Positions 7,172 through 12,040 of a DNA stretch of 12,790 nt are shown piece after piece. Source of the stretch: an archaeon (lineage in GTDB: Archaea > Iainarchaeota > Iainarchaeia > Iainarchaeales > GCA-2688035). Under the pieces are notes generated by a model. The model was not told the DNA's origin. It ran no database searches and saw nothing but the letters and a program-made list of their open reading frames with translations. The first letter of the stretch is position 1; every line of letters starts with the position of its first letter. The position numbers and the translations under genes were made by a program. The stretch covers positions 1-12,790 of the forward strand of contig JAUWWX010000010.1 of the NCBI GenBank assembly GCA_030616665.1. Direction: 5' to 3'.

Positions 7172-7298
7172 TATTTAAATTGTATGAGACCAATATATAG
7201 CTAACGAAGAGTGGGGGGTTGCCTATTCAACACTTGTTGGGGACACGGCAATCTCGGCGCTTTTTGAAATCAAAAATCAAAAAATAGGGGTGTTTTGT
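7172..7298 (+). promoter_or_regulatory. Promoter and long leader of the OB-fold gene
   Basis: TATTTAAAT at 7172-7180 is a good TATA box (a second, AATATATA, lies at 7192-7199), predicting transcription start near 7204-7222 and a leader of about 75-95 nt. The leader can fold: TTGCC with GGCAA around an inner CAAC-ACTT-GTTG hairpin (roughly 7219-7251). It ends in GGGGTG (7287-7292), a Shine-Dalgarno-like site 6 nt before TTG 7299. The coding frame is open upstream to 7188 but has no ATG, GTG or TTG before 7290. Confidence 0.5.
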
Positions 7299-7589
7299 TT
7301 GAAGGTAAGTGAATTGAAGCCAAGGACTGCTGTCCCGGAGATAATCCTTGAGGTTGTCAGCAAGGGCGAAACCAGGGAGTTTGCAAACGAGAGGGGTAGT
7401 GGAAAGGTCTGCAGTTCTGCTGCAAAGGATGAGGACGGTGAAGAGATATCTATTTCCCTTTGGAACGAGCAGATTGACCAGGTTAAAGATGGCTCAAAGA
7501 TAAAGATTGAGAACGGCTGGTGCAGTGAATTCCAGGGCCAGAAGCAGGTTAGCACAGGCAAATTCGGAAAAATGGAGATTTTGGAGTAG
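7299..7589 (+). CDS. RPA-like single OB-fold ssDNA-binding protein
   Basis: 96 aa from TTG 7299, reading KVSELKPRTAVPEIILEVVS, then EISISLWNEQIDQVKDGSKIKIENGWCSEFQGQKQVS and GKFGKMEILE. This is the OB-fold pattern of archaeal RPA/SSB-type proteins: an SELKP opening, the ISLWNEQID strand and an NGW/YxSEFxGxxQ loop. They bind single-stranded DNA or RNA in replication and repair. The protein is one OB fold with no zinc finger, so it probably works as an oligomer or accessory subunit. TTG 7299 is preferred over GTG 7290 because GGGGTG lies 6 nt before it and family members begin MKVSELKP. It is a lone gene ending in a hairpin terminator, facing a convergent metallopeptidase gene. A role other than ssDNA binding, for instance RNA binding, remains possible. 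Confidence 0.82.
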   Translation: MKVSELKPRTAVPEIILEVVSKGETREFANERGSGKVCSSAAKDEDGEEISISLWNEQIDQVKDGSKIKIENGWCSEFQGQKQVSTGKFGKMEILE

Positions 7590-7607
7590 GGCTGCTCCGG
7601 TTTTTTT
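7583..7607 (+). terminator. Hairpin plus T7 terminator after the OB-fold gene
   Basis: GGAGTA (7583-7588) can pair with TGCTCC (7593-7598, one wobble) over a 4-nt loop, followed by GG and seven Ts (7601-7607). The stem includes the stop codon TAG (7587-7589). The T-run abuts the end of the convergent gene. Confidence 0.7.
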
Positions 7608-7987
7608 CAGCATTCAAAGCCTGCGTCAAGAAGCCTCTTGAATGCTTTTTCCACTGTTGCCCTGTTCACGTGAGGCCTGTGGTGCCTGAAGCCGCCGCCA
7701 AACCCTTTTGGGATGTGCAGCAGCTCGTGGATTATTGTCTTTACCTTGTCCTCCCAGCTTTGCCTGCCAAAACGCTCTGTTATCAGCTCTATTACGTAGA
7801 AGGGCTTTTGCTGCATTCCAAGCTGCATTACCTTCCCCAAAGTGTGAATTCTTGCAATAACACGCCTTGTTTTGGTACCACTGCTTTCAACGCAGGCAAT
7901 TCTTTCAAGGCAGATGTGCTCAAATCCAAGCAATTGGACTATTTCCCTTGCCTTTTCAGTCCATGGAACAGAGAAAGAGTAGCGCAT
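7607..7987 (-). CDS. Predicted zinc metallopeptidase (COG4900-type)
   Basis: 126 aa. The zinc-binding HELLH motif is at 87-91, followed after a Gly-rich loop (GFGGGF) by HHRPH (102-106), which probably supplies the third ligand. An N-terminal helix and beta hairpin (IARIHTLGKVMQLG, FYVIELI) precede it. The layout matches short archaeal and phage-type predicted metallopeptidases (COG4900 / putative phage metallopeptidase family) from memory of the family. There is no signal peptide, so it is cytosolic. ATG 7987 fits the TATA box TTTAAA (8015-8020), about 30 nt upstream, which overlaps the stop codon of the preceding membrane-protein gene. Substrate is unknown. Zinc-protease chemistry is fairly sure from the motif; proteolytic activity itself is inferred. 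Confidence 0.82.
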   Translation of the reverse strand: MRYSFSVPWTEKAREIVQLLGFEHICLERIACVESSGTKTRRVIARIHTLGKVMQLGMQQKPFYVIELITERFGRQSWEDKVKTIIHELLHIPKGFGGGFRHHRPHVNRATVEKAFKRLLDAGFEC

Positions 7988-8014
7988 TTAGCAACAAATG
8001 CATGGGACAACTAG

Positions 8015-8020
8015 TTTAAA
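8015..8020 (-). promoter_or_regulatory. TATA box overlapping an upstream stop codon (metallopeptidase gene)
   Basis: TTTAAA here contains the TAA stop (8016-8018) of the upstream membrane-protein gene. It is about 30 nt before ATG 7987, predicting transcription start near 7991 and an almost leaderless mRNA. Confidence 0.55.
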
Positions 8021-8297
8021 GTATTGCTGAAAAAAGGCTGTTTACAAGGTCTGGAAAGAAGACCACAAGCAGGCTAAGCAGCAAAAGCAGGAAAACCCCC
8101 TCGTCAAGCCTGTACCACATCACAAACATTGCCACAATTGGGATGGCAAAAAGGAAGGGCGTTGCACCCACTACCGACATTGCGTAGCCTGCAAGCATTC
8201 CAACAGTGAAGATAAGCAAAAGGATTGTGCCAACCTTGGCAACAAGGGCAGGGATTGCTTTCGCAAGCCTGTTGAAAAAGTTTGCAACAACAGTCAT
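8016..8297 (-). CDS. Small membrane protein, about three helices
   Basis: 93 aa and strongly hydrophobic. Likely membrane segments are 17-38, 44-62 and 68-82. The loop WYRLDEG (61-67) carries the only dense charges in the middle. An amphipathic N-terminus (FFNRLAKAIPALVAK) precedes the first helix, and no lipobox or cleavage site is visible. I do not recognise the family. ATG 8297 lies 21 nt after the endonuclease III stop, with a TATA box (8320-8329) overlapping that stop, so a leaderless own transcript is predicted. Co-transcription with endonuclease III by read-through is also possible, but nothing indicates a joint function. Confidence 0.72.
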   Translation of the reverse strand: MTVVANFFNRLAKAIPALVAKVGTILLLIFTVGMLAGYAMSVVGATPFLFAIPIVAMFVMWYRLDEGVFLLLLLSLLVVFFPDLVNSLFSAIL

Positions 8298-8318
8298 AAG
8301 ATAATTGCGCCCATTAAC

Positions 8319-8963
8319 CTATTTAAACCTGTTTTTACTCACAACAGCCGAAAAATGATTGCAGTTTGGCCTTATTTCACATTGCATGCATTTTGGGTTT
8401 CTTGGCAGGCAAATGCGGCGGCCATACCTTACCATCAAATGGTTGAATTCCAACCAGTTCTTTTTTGGCACAACCCCCATCAGCTCACGCTCTGTCTGCT
8501 CCGGCGTTTTGGCTCTAACCAGCCCAATCCTGTTTGAAATTCTGTTAACATGCACATCCACCGGTATAGCAGGCTTTCCAAAGCCGTAGACAAGAACGCA
8601 GTTTGCGGTTTTCCTGCCAACGCCAGGCAGGGAGAGCAACTCTTCCATGTCCATGGGCACCTCTCCCTTGAACCTTTCAACAAGCTGCCTGCTTATCTCT
8701 TTAATGCGTGCAGCCTTGACCTTGTAGAAACCAGATGGCCTAATCAGTTCCCTTAACTCAGCCAATCTGGCATTGGAAATTTCTTTCGGTACCCTGTATC
8801 TTTCAAAAAGTTGCCTTGTTGCCTTCGCTGTGTTTTCATCCCTTGTCCTTTGGCTCAAAACAGTCGCAATCAAAACCCTGAAAGGGTTTGCATCCGAAAC
8901 AACCGATGGGCTGCCAGCTGCCCTCCGCATTTTCCCCAAAATCAGGGAAATGTCTTTGCGCAT
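8319..8963 (-). CDS. nth: Endonuclease III (DNA glycosylase / AP lyase)
   Basis: 214 aa from ATG 8963, close to E. coli Nth (211 aa). The helix-hairpin-helix LPGVGRKTA (112-120) includes catalytic Lys118; the catalytic Asp is Asp136 in PVDVHVNR. A [4Fe-4S] cluster site is complete at the C-terminus: Cys185-x6-Cys192-x2-Cys195-x5-Cys201. The enzyme removes oxidised pyrimidines and nicks the resulting abasic site in base-excision repair. The frame extends 7 codons to a TTG at 8984, but ATG 8963 is preferred: a TATA-like GATTTAATTG (8982-8991) lies about 25 nt before it, and family members start near this point. It follows the zinc-ribbon gene after 21 nt. Confidence 0.95.
   Translation of the reverse strand: MRKDISLILGKMRRAAGSPSVVSDANPFRVLIATVLSQRTRDENTAKATRQLFERYRVPKEISNARLAELRELIRPSGFYKVKAARIKEISRQLVERFKGEVPMDMEELLSLPGVGRKTANCVLVYGFGKPAIPVDVHVNRISNRIGLVRAKTPEQTERELMGVVPKKNWLEFNHLMVRYGRRICLPRNPKCMQCEIRPNCNHFSAVVSKNRFK
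8320..8329 (-). promoter_or_regulatory. TATA box overlapping an upstream stop codon (small membrane protein gene)
   Basis: GGTTTAAATA on the minus strand shares bases with the TAG stop (8319-8321) of endonuclease III. It is about 27 nt before ATG 8297, predicting a leaderless mRNA. Confidence 0.6.
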
Positions 8964-8981
8964 TAAAAGAAACCGGAAAAA

Positions 8982-8991
8982 CAATTAAATC
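8982..8991 (-). promoter_or_regulatory. TATA box overlapping an upstream stop codon (nth)
   Basis: GATTTAATTG on the minus strand contains the TAA stop (8985-8987) of the zinc-ribbon gene. It is about 24 nt before ATG 8963 of endonuclease III, supporting that start and a leaderless mRNA. Confidence 0.5.
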
Positions 8992-9164
8992 GTTTTAATT
9001 GGGCCGAAGTACTCGTCTTTGCATCCGGCGCTGCAGAAGCGCCTGCTGTACAAGTCGCATGGGTTCTCAATTGTTTTCCCGCAGCGCAGGCATCTCCATA
9101 TCTTCCTTTCAGCAAAATTCTCTACCCGCCTCTCCTGGGTAATTGTTAACGCCAAGTCCCTCAC
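8985..9164 (-). CDS. Small zinc-ribbon protein (DUF2116/TRASH-like), 59 aa
   Basis: A 59-codon frame from GTG 9164 to TAA 8985, found by direct translation. The N-terminal half (VRDLALTITQERRVENFAER) is a probable helix. The C-terminal half has WRCLRCGKTI, then Cys36, then FCSAGCKDEYFG: Cys25-x2-Cys28, Cys36, and Cys44-x3-Cys48. FCSxxCxxxY is typical of DUF2116 and TRASH/MYM-type treble-clef zinc sites, common as tiny archaeal proteins. GTG is the first start after an in-frame TAA, with GAGG just before it and a TATA-like ATAATTAAAT (9191-9200) about 31 nt upstream. The gene leads the co-directional series ending in the metallopeptidase. Metal binding is well supported; function is unknown. 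Confidence 0.75.
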   Translation of the reverse strand: MRDLALTITQERRVENFAERKIWRCLRCGKTIENPCDLYSRRFCSAGCKDEYFGPIKTI

Positions 9165-9190
9165 CTCGTATAATTAGGTGTGAGTGATAC

Positions 9191-9200
9191 ATTTAATTAT
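9191..9200 (-). promoter_or_regulatory. TATA box for the zinc-ribbon gene
   Basis: ATAATTAAAT on the minus strand, centred about 31 nt before GTG 9164. Predicted transcription start is near 9168, so the leader would be a few bases at most. Confidence 0.5.
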
Positions 9201-9204
9201 ATTT

Positions 9205-9269
9205 GTTTCGGAAAGCAAACAAGAAAAAAGAGAAAAATAAGGGAAAAACAACCCTTTTGGGAAGCTCCC
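9205..9269 (-). terminator. Hairpin and T-tract terminator after the TRAM gene
   Basis: Downstream of the TRAM stop the transcript reads GGGA-GCT-TCCC (9259-9269), then AAAAGGG and several T-runs (TTGTTTTTCCC, TTATTTTTCTC, TTTTTTCTTG) down to about 9205. Archaeal polymerases stop at such T-rich stretches. Confidence 0.55.
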
Positions 9270-9279
9270 TTACCACCCC

Positions 9280-10032
9280 TTACTTTTTCTTCTTTTTCTT
9301 AGTGGGCTTTTTCTTGGCTGGCTTTTTTTTGGCTGGTTTTTCTGCGGCCTCTTCCTTTTCTGGCTCTTCGCCGGCAGCCTCTTCCTCTTTTGCCTCTTCT
9401 GCGGGGGCTTCCTTTTCCTCTTCAGCAGCCGCTTCCTCAACTGCCTCAGCAGGCTTTTCCTCTTCAGCAGCCTCTTCCTCAACTGCCTCAGCAGGCTTTT
9501 CCTCTTCAGCAGCCTCTTCCTCAACTGCCTCAGCAGGCTTTTCCTCTTCAGCAGCCGCTTCCTCAACTGCCTCAGCAGGCTTTTCCTCTGGCTTTTCTGG
9601 TTCGGCTTCCTGCTTCTCTTCCTTTTCCTCTTCCACAGGCTCTTCAGCAGGCTCTTCAGCAGGCTTTTCCTCCCCAACTTCAGCAGCAGGCTCTCCAGCA
9701 GGCTCTTCAGCAGCCTCTTCAGAAGGCTCTTCAGTGGCTTCCTCTCCTGCCTGGGCCCCTTCCTTTCCTTCCTCTTCGGCCTCTTCACCTGCAGGCGCTG
9801 CCTCTGCCTCGCCAGCTATTGTGCCAAAGGCAACCTTGCCTCTAACTGCATCAATCTTGACCTTTACCCTTTGGCCTGGTTTGGCGTTGGGGATAATAAC
9901 AACAAAACCCTTGATCTTGCCGATGCCGTCTCCCTTTGCGCCTGTTGCCTCAATCTCTATGTCGTATGTTTCTCCTTCCCTTACGGGCTTTTCACCCTCA
10001 AACCTTCTCCTGTTGTATTGACTGTATGCCAT
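9280..10032 (-). CDS. TRAM-domain protein with acidic repeat tail and poly-Lys end
   Basis: 250 aa. Residues about 14-74 are a TRAM domain: PVREGETYDIEIEATGAKGDGIGKI, then GFVVIIPNAKPGQRVKVKI and GKVAFG, with the family signature GDGIGKIxGFVVIIPNA. Stand-alone archaeal TRAM proteins bind RNA and act as RNA chaperones in cold adaptation. They are normally near the size of the domain, so the extra 175 residues are unusual. Residues 75-230 are nearly all Glu, Ala, Pro and Lys, including four 14-residue repeats (EEEKPAEAVEE-A/E-AA); the last 17 or so are Lys with a few Pro/Ala. The tail should be disordered, an acidic block followed by a basic block. ATG 10032 has GGAGGT 8 nt upstream. A long structured leader precedes it. 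High expression is likely from the strong TATA and Shine-Dalgarno sites. Confidence 0.92.
   Translation of the reverse strand: MAYSQYNRRRFEGEKPVREGETYDIEIEATGAKGDGIGKIKGFVVIIPNAKPGQRVKVKIDAVRGKVAFGTIAGEAEAAPAGEEAEEEGKEGAQAGEEATEEPSEEAAEEPAGEPAAEVGEEKPAEEPAEEPVEEEKEEKQEAEPEKPEEKPAEAVEEAAAEEEKPAEAVEEEAAEEEKPAEAVEEEAAEEEKPAEAVEEAAAEEEKEAPAEEAKEEEAAGEEPEKEEAAEKPAKKKPAKKKPTKKKKKK
9412..9588 (-). repeat. 42-bp tandem repeats in the TRAM gene tail
   Basis: CTGCCTCAGCAGGCTTTTCCTC on the plus strand starts at 9441, 9483, 9525 and 9567, an exact 42-nt period (14 codons). Copies are almost identical at DNA level, the main changes being CC(T/G)CTTCC, which implies recent duplication. The last copy is partial. 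Confidence 0.9.
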
Positions 10033-10184
10033 GTTATTTTACCTCCGGTCAAAGAAATTAAGACACTCCAAAATAAAAATTCCAGAAACCGCCTGCAATT
10101 TTATTCCTTCTGCACCCAATTTCCTTTATGCTTTCCCACAAAGGGGTAAGGAAATTAGCCTAGCGAACGCTTTTTAAATTTATA
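10033..10184 (-). promoter_or_regulatory. Strong promoter and structured 5' leader of the TRAM gene
   Basis: TATAAATTTA (10175-10184, minus strand) is the best TATA box in the window and predicts transcription start near 10155. Starting there is a stem-loop: AATTTCCTT (10148-10156) pairs perfectly with AAGGAAATT (10118-10126); inside are a 4x4 internal loop and CTTT/AAAG closing a 5-nt loop. The leader then runs about 85 nt further to GGAGGT (10041-10046), 8 nt before the ATG. A weaker TATA-like ATTTTTATTTT (about 10068-10080) could give a short second transcript. No start-to-stop small frame was noticed in the leader. Confidence 0.55.
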
Positions 10185-10186
10185 GC

Positions 10187-10222
10187 CCTTGGCCAAAAAG
10201 GGAAGGAAAACGGCAAAACGGC
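10187..10222 (-). terminator. T-rich terminator after the four-helix membrane protein gene
   Basis: Downstream of the stop at 10235 the minus strand reads GCCGTTTTGCCGTTTTCC and then CCCTTTTTGGCC, a series of T4-T5 runs typical of archaeal intrinsic termination. It ends just before the TRAM promoter. Confidence 0.4.
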
Positions 10223-10234
10223 TACTTGTTGCTT

Positions 10235-10600
10235 TTATACAGTGGGTGTTTTTGAAAGCTTGTAAAAGGCCTTCAATGCCACGACCAGTACTGCTGGAGC
10301 TGCAAATGTTGAAATTCCCTGAAGAATGCTTACCAGGTAGAGCCCTATGATGGGGATTGTGCTCAAGGCAGTGCCTGGAATTCCTATTGCAATCAACGCA
10401 ATGCCTGCAATGAGGAACGCTTGGACCTCTTTGTCGGCTATGTTTACAAAACCAACAACCAGACCCAGAATCACTAGGGCCAATGGAATATATTCTATTC
10501 CTGGGTAGCCCACAGCGGCGGCTGCCGCAGCTCCTGCTACTATGGCTATAATTACACCCAACAGAAAGGCGTATGAGCCAATCTTTTGGTTGTCAACCAT
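10235..10600 (-). CDS. Four-helix small membrane protein
   Basis: 121 aa with no signal cleavage site. Hydrophobic segments lie at about 8-30, 36-54, 58-75 and 82-112; the last ends in VVALKAFYKLSK, a positive C-terminus likely in the cytosol. The central ALVILGLVVGFVNIADKEVQAFLIAGIAL resembles a family of small uncharacterised membrane proteins I associate with DPANN archaea and some bacteria; the match is from memory and function is unknown. ATG 10600 is well supported: GGAGGT lies 8 nt upstream and the TATA box GTTATAAATAC (10637-10646) would start the mRNA near 10616. This strong promoter and ribosome site suggest abundant expression, as for the TRAM gene. Confidence 0.8.
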   Translation of the reverse strand: MVDNQKIGSYAFLLGVIIAIVAGAAAAAAVGYPGIEYIPLALVILGLVVGFVNIADKEVQAFLIAGIALIAIGIPGTALSTIPIIGLYLVSILQGISTFAAPAVLVVALKAFYKLSKTPTV

Positions 10601-10608
10601 TTTAGGTT

Positions 10609-10646
10609 ACCTCCTGTAGTGAGAACAAAAAAGTAGTATTTATAAC
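10609..10646 (-). promoter_or_regulatory. TATA box and Shine-Dalgarno of the four-helix membrane protein gene
   Basis: GTTATAAATAC at 10636-10646, then CAGGAGGT at 10609-10616, which is 8 nt before ATG 10600. The predicted leader of about 16 nt would begin almost at the Shine-Dalgarno site. Spacing to the ATG is identical to that of the TRAM gene. Confidence 0.7.
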
Positions 10647-10744
10647 TATCTTTTCTGGGGGGTTTGGTTCTTTTTTAAAAAAAGGGAAAATGGAAGAAAA
10701 TTAAAAGCCCCTGAAACGAATAAGTTATGTAGAAGTCTTCCTGG

Positions 10745-10900
10745 TTACTTTTTCTCTTCTTCCCTTTTCTTCCTATTAGCGCCAAAATTAGCGTATTTCC
10801 TGTATTTCTGCCTGGTCCATGCCGGGGGCTGCTTTTTCCTCAGCCTGAATTCCTCAGCAAGCAACTGCAGTCTCAGCGATTCGTTAATCTGTATATCCAT
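10745..10900 (-). CDS. Small basic protein, 51 aa
   Basis: 51 aa from ATG 10900 (MDIQINESLRLQLLAEEF), then a Lys/Arg/Tyr-rich second half (RLRKKQPPAWTRQKYRKYANFGANRKKREEEKK). The first 20 residues look like an amphipathic helix; the rest is strongly basic, which may bind nucleic acid. The frame is open further upstream to 11005, but those residues would be encoded by promoter DNA, and GAGGGTGGAG precedes ATG 10900. Either TATA-like site (10945-10954 or TTTATAG at 10923-10929) fits this start. I do not recognise the family. Divergent from the two-helix membrane protein gene. Confidence 0.5.
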   Translation of the reverse strand: MDIQINESLRLQLLAEEFRLRKKQPPAWTRQKYRKYANFGANRKKREEEKK

Positions 10901-10921
10901 AACTCCACCCTCTTTACCAAA

Positions 10922-10975
10922 AACTATAAACAGGAATAGCGTACTAATATAATACTCTGTTAAAGTCTTTAAAAA
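10922..10975. promoter_or_regulatory. Divergent promoters, 51-aa gene and two-helix membrane gene
   Basis: Minus: TATTATATTA (10945-10954) gives a leader of about 24 nt, while TTTATAG (10923-10929) would give a leaderless mRNA for ATG 10900. Plus: TTTAAAAA (10968-10975) is centred 28 nt before ATG 11000, predicting a leaderless mRNA. Confidence 0.5.
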
Positions 10976-10999
10976 CATATTGTTTTTACTAAATACAGC

Positions 11000-11227
11000 A
11001 TGCAAAAAGTAAAACTCATGTTCCTGAAGGGTGCGTTCTACTTCGTTGTTGGTGTAATCCTAGCAACATTGTTTGTCTGGAGCATGGTACAGGGGGTTTT
11101 ATCGCATATGGCGGAAGGCCAATTTACTTTCCTGTATTACTTCGCTGGCTGGCTAGCAGGCATTGGAGGCATGACACTCTACATCCAGGCAAGGCAGTTG
11201 ATACACTACGCCTCAATCTCGGAGTAA
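11000..11227 (+). CDS. Small two-helix membrane protein
   Basis: 75 aa. Membrane segments lie at about 8-35 and 42-62, joined by the short loop SHMAEGQ; a basic N-terminus (MQKVKLMFLKG) suggests both ends face the cytosol. No recognised family or motif. ATG 11000 is supported by the TATA box at 10968-10975 (leaderless). The gene ends 7 nt before the end of the convergent TIM-barrel gene, so the two transcripts probably overlap at their 3' ends. Confidence 0.65.
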   Translation: MQKVKLMFLKGAFYFVVGVILATLFVWSMVQGVLSHMAEGQFTFLYYFAGWLAGIGGMTLYIQARQLIHYASISE

Positions 11228-11234
11228 AAAGGAA

Positions 11235-11957
11235 TTAAAGGGACTTGAGAAGGGCTATTTCCCTTTCAATCTTTCTCTTTGGGTTGCCCCTAGATGTTGG
11301 CTCAATAACCCAAACTGCTCTCTTAAGTTTCCTTAAAACCGGCTTTGCCATTGCAACCGCCCTTGAAGAAGACTCAACCAAAAAGCGGTGCTCTGCTTCT
11401 CTTCCAAAGGCGTTCGTGGCATTTACGTGCACCTCCTTTATTTTCCCTTTTAATAAAAGGAATTCTTTAGGGTGAATGCCGCAGCTCATGGCATGATTTA
11501 AGTCGAGACACATCTTGAAGCCTGTTTCCTTAAGCAGTTTCCCAATTGCCTTCGGCGTCTGCCAAGGTTTGTTGTTGCCGTCCTCCTGGTTCTCAAGCAA
11601 GATTGGAAATCGTAGGCCCCTGAATTTTACCCATTCTTTGGCAGCTGATGGATGGATCACAACCTGCTTTAACCCTATTTCTCTGTCTGCTTCCACAAGC
11701 TTTGCAACAAGCTTTTTCTCAGGAATTTTGCTCAGTTTAACATGCTTCCCAAAAGGGTAGTGAGCGGAAACAAACCCAAATTGTTTAAGAAGTTTGGCGG
11801 CCCTTCCCTTGAAGTTGAAGTTGATTAAATCAAGAGGTCTTGGAAAAATAATCTCTACTCCGTCAATCTCCTGCCTAAAAGTGGAAAGAATTTTTAATTG
11901 CTCAAACTTGTTTCCTGCAAAAGGGTAACAAGAACCGGTTGAAACAGCAAGCAACAT
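11235..11957 (-). CDS. Xylose-isomerase-like TIM-barrel protein (AP endonuclease 2 superfamily)
   Basis: 240 aa from ATG 11957. The order of strands and ligands is that of the xylose isomerase-like/endonuclease IV fold: MLLAVSTGSC (strand 1), DGVEIIF, FVSAHYPFG, QVVIHP (His102), PILLENQEDGN (Glu122), MCLDLNHA (Asp152, His155), KEVHVNATN (His177), EHRFL (His190) and VWVIEPTSRG (Glu219). These residues usually bind divalent metals. Members are sugar isomerases, epimerases or AP endonucleases; the short length and lack of the endonuclease IV signatures favour a sugar-phosphate isomerase/epimerase-like protein, though substrate is open. The frame continues 45 codons upstream, but that part is Phe/Tyr-rich and overlaps the divergent recombinase; ATG 11957 begins exactly at strand 1. 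A weak TATA-like element lies at 11973-11989. Confidence 0.8.
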   Translation of the reverse strand: MLLAVSTGSCYPFAGNKFEQLKILSTFRQEIDGVEIIFPRPLDLINFNFKGRAAKLLKQFGFVSAHYPFGKHVKLSKIPEKKLVAKLVEADREIGLKQVVIHPSAAKEWVKFRGLRFPILLENQEDGNNKPWQTPKAIGKLLKETGFKMCLDLNHAMSCGIHPKEFLLLKGKIKEVHVNATNAFGREAEHRFLVESSSRAVAMAKPVLRKLKRAVWVIEPTSRGNPKRKIEREIALLKSL

Positions 11958-12007
11958 AAAAAAACTAGACTTGTAAAATTGGTTATTACTTTCGCTGGCC
12001 CGTGCAA

Positions 12008-12018
12008 AAAAATAAAAA
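12008..12018 (+). promoter_or_regulatory. TATA-like box for the recombinase gene
   Basis: AAAATAAAAAC is centred about 27 nt before ATG 12041, consistent with a leaderless transcript. No Shine-Dalgarno motif precedes the ATG. Confidence 0.4.
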
Positions 12019-12040
12019 CCCGTAAGCCCAAAATAATAGT

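Noticed and set aside
7018..7200. 60-aa plus-strand frame in the G-run region
   Set aside because: Gly/Phe/Leu strings dictated by G- and T-runs; it overlaps the promoter of the OB-fold gene and has no ribosome-binding site.
9203..10021. 272-aa Ser/Ala-rich plus-strand frame, with further frames at 9270-9788 and 9390-9845
   Set aside because: All are shadows of the 42-bp repeats in the TRAM gene. The TRAM frame has a conserved domain, a Shine-Dalgarno site and a promoter.
6590..10740. Shared 12-mer GTTATGTAGAAG at about 6601 and 10725
   Set aside because: A 12-base match is expected a few times by chance in a window of this length, and the flanks do not match.
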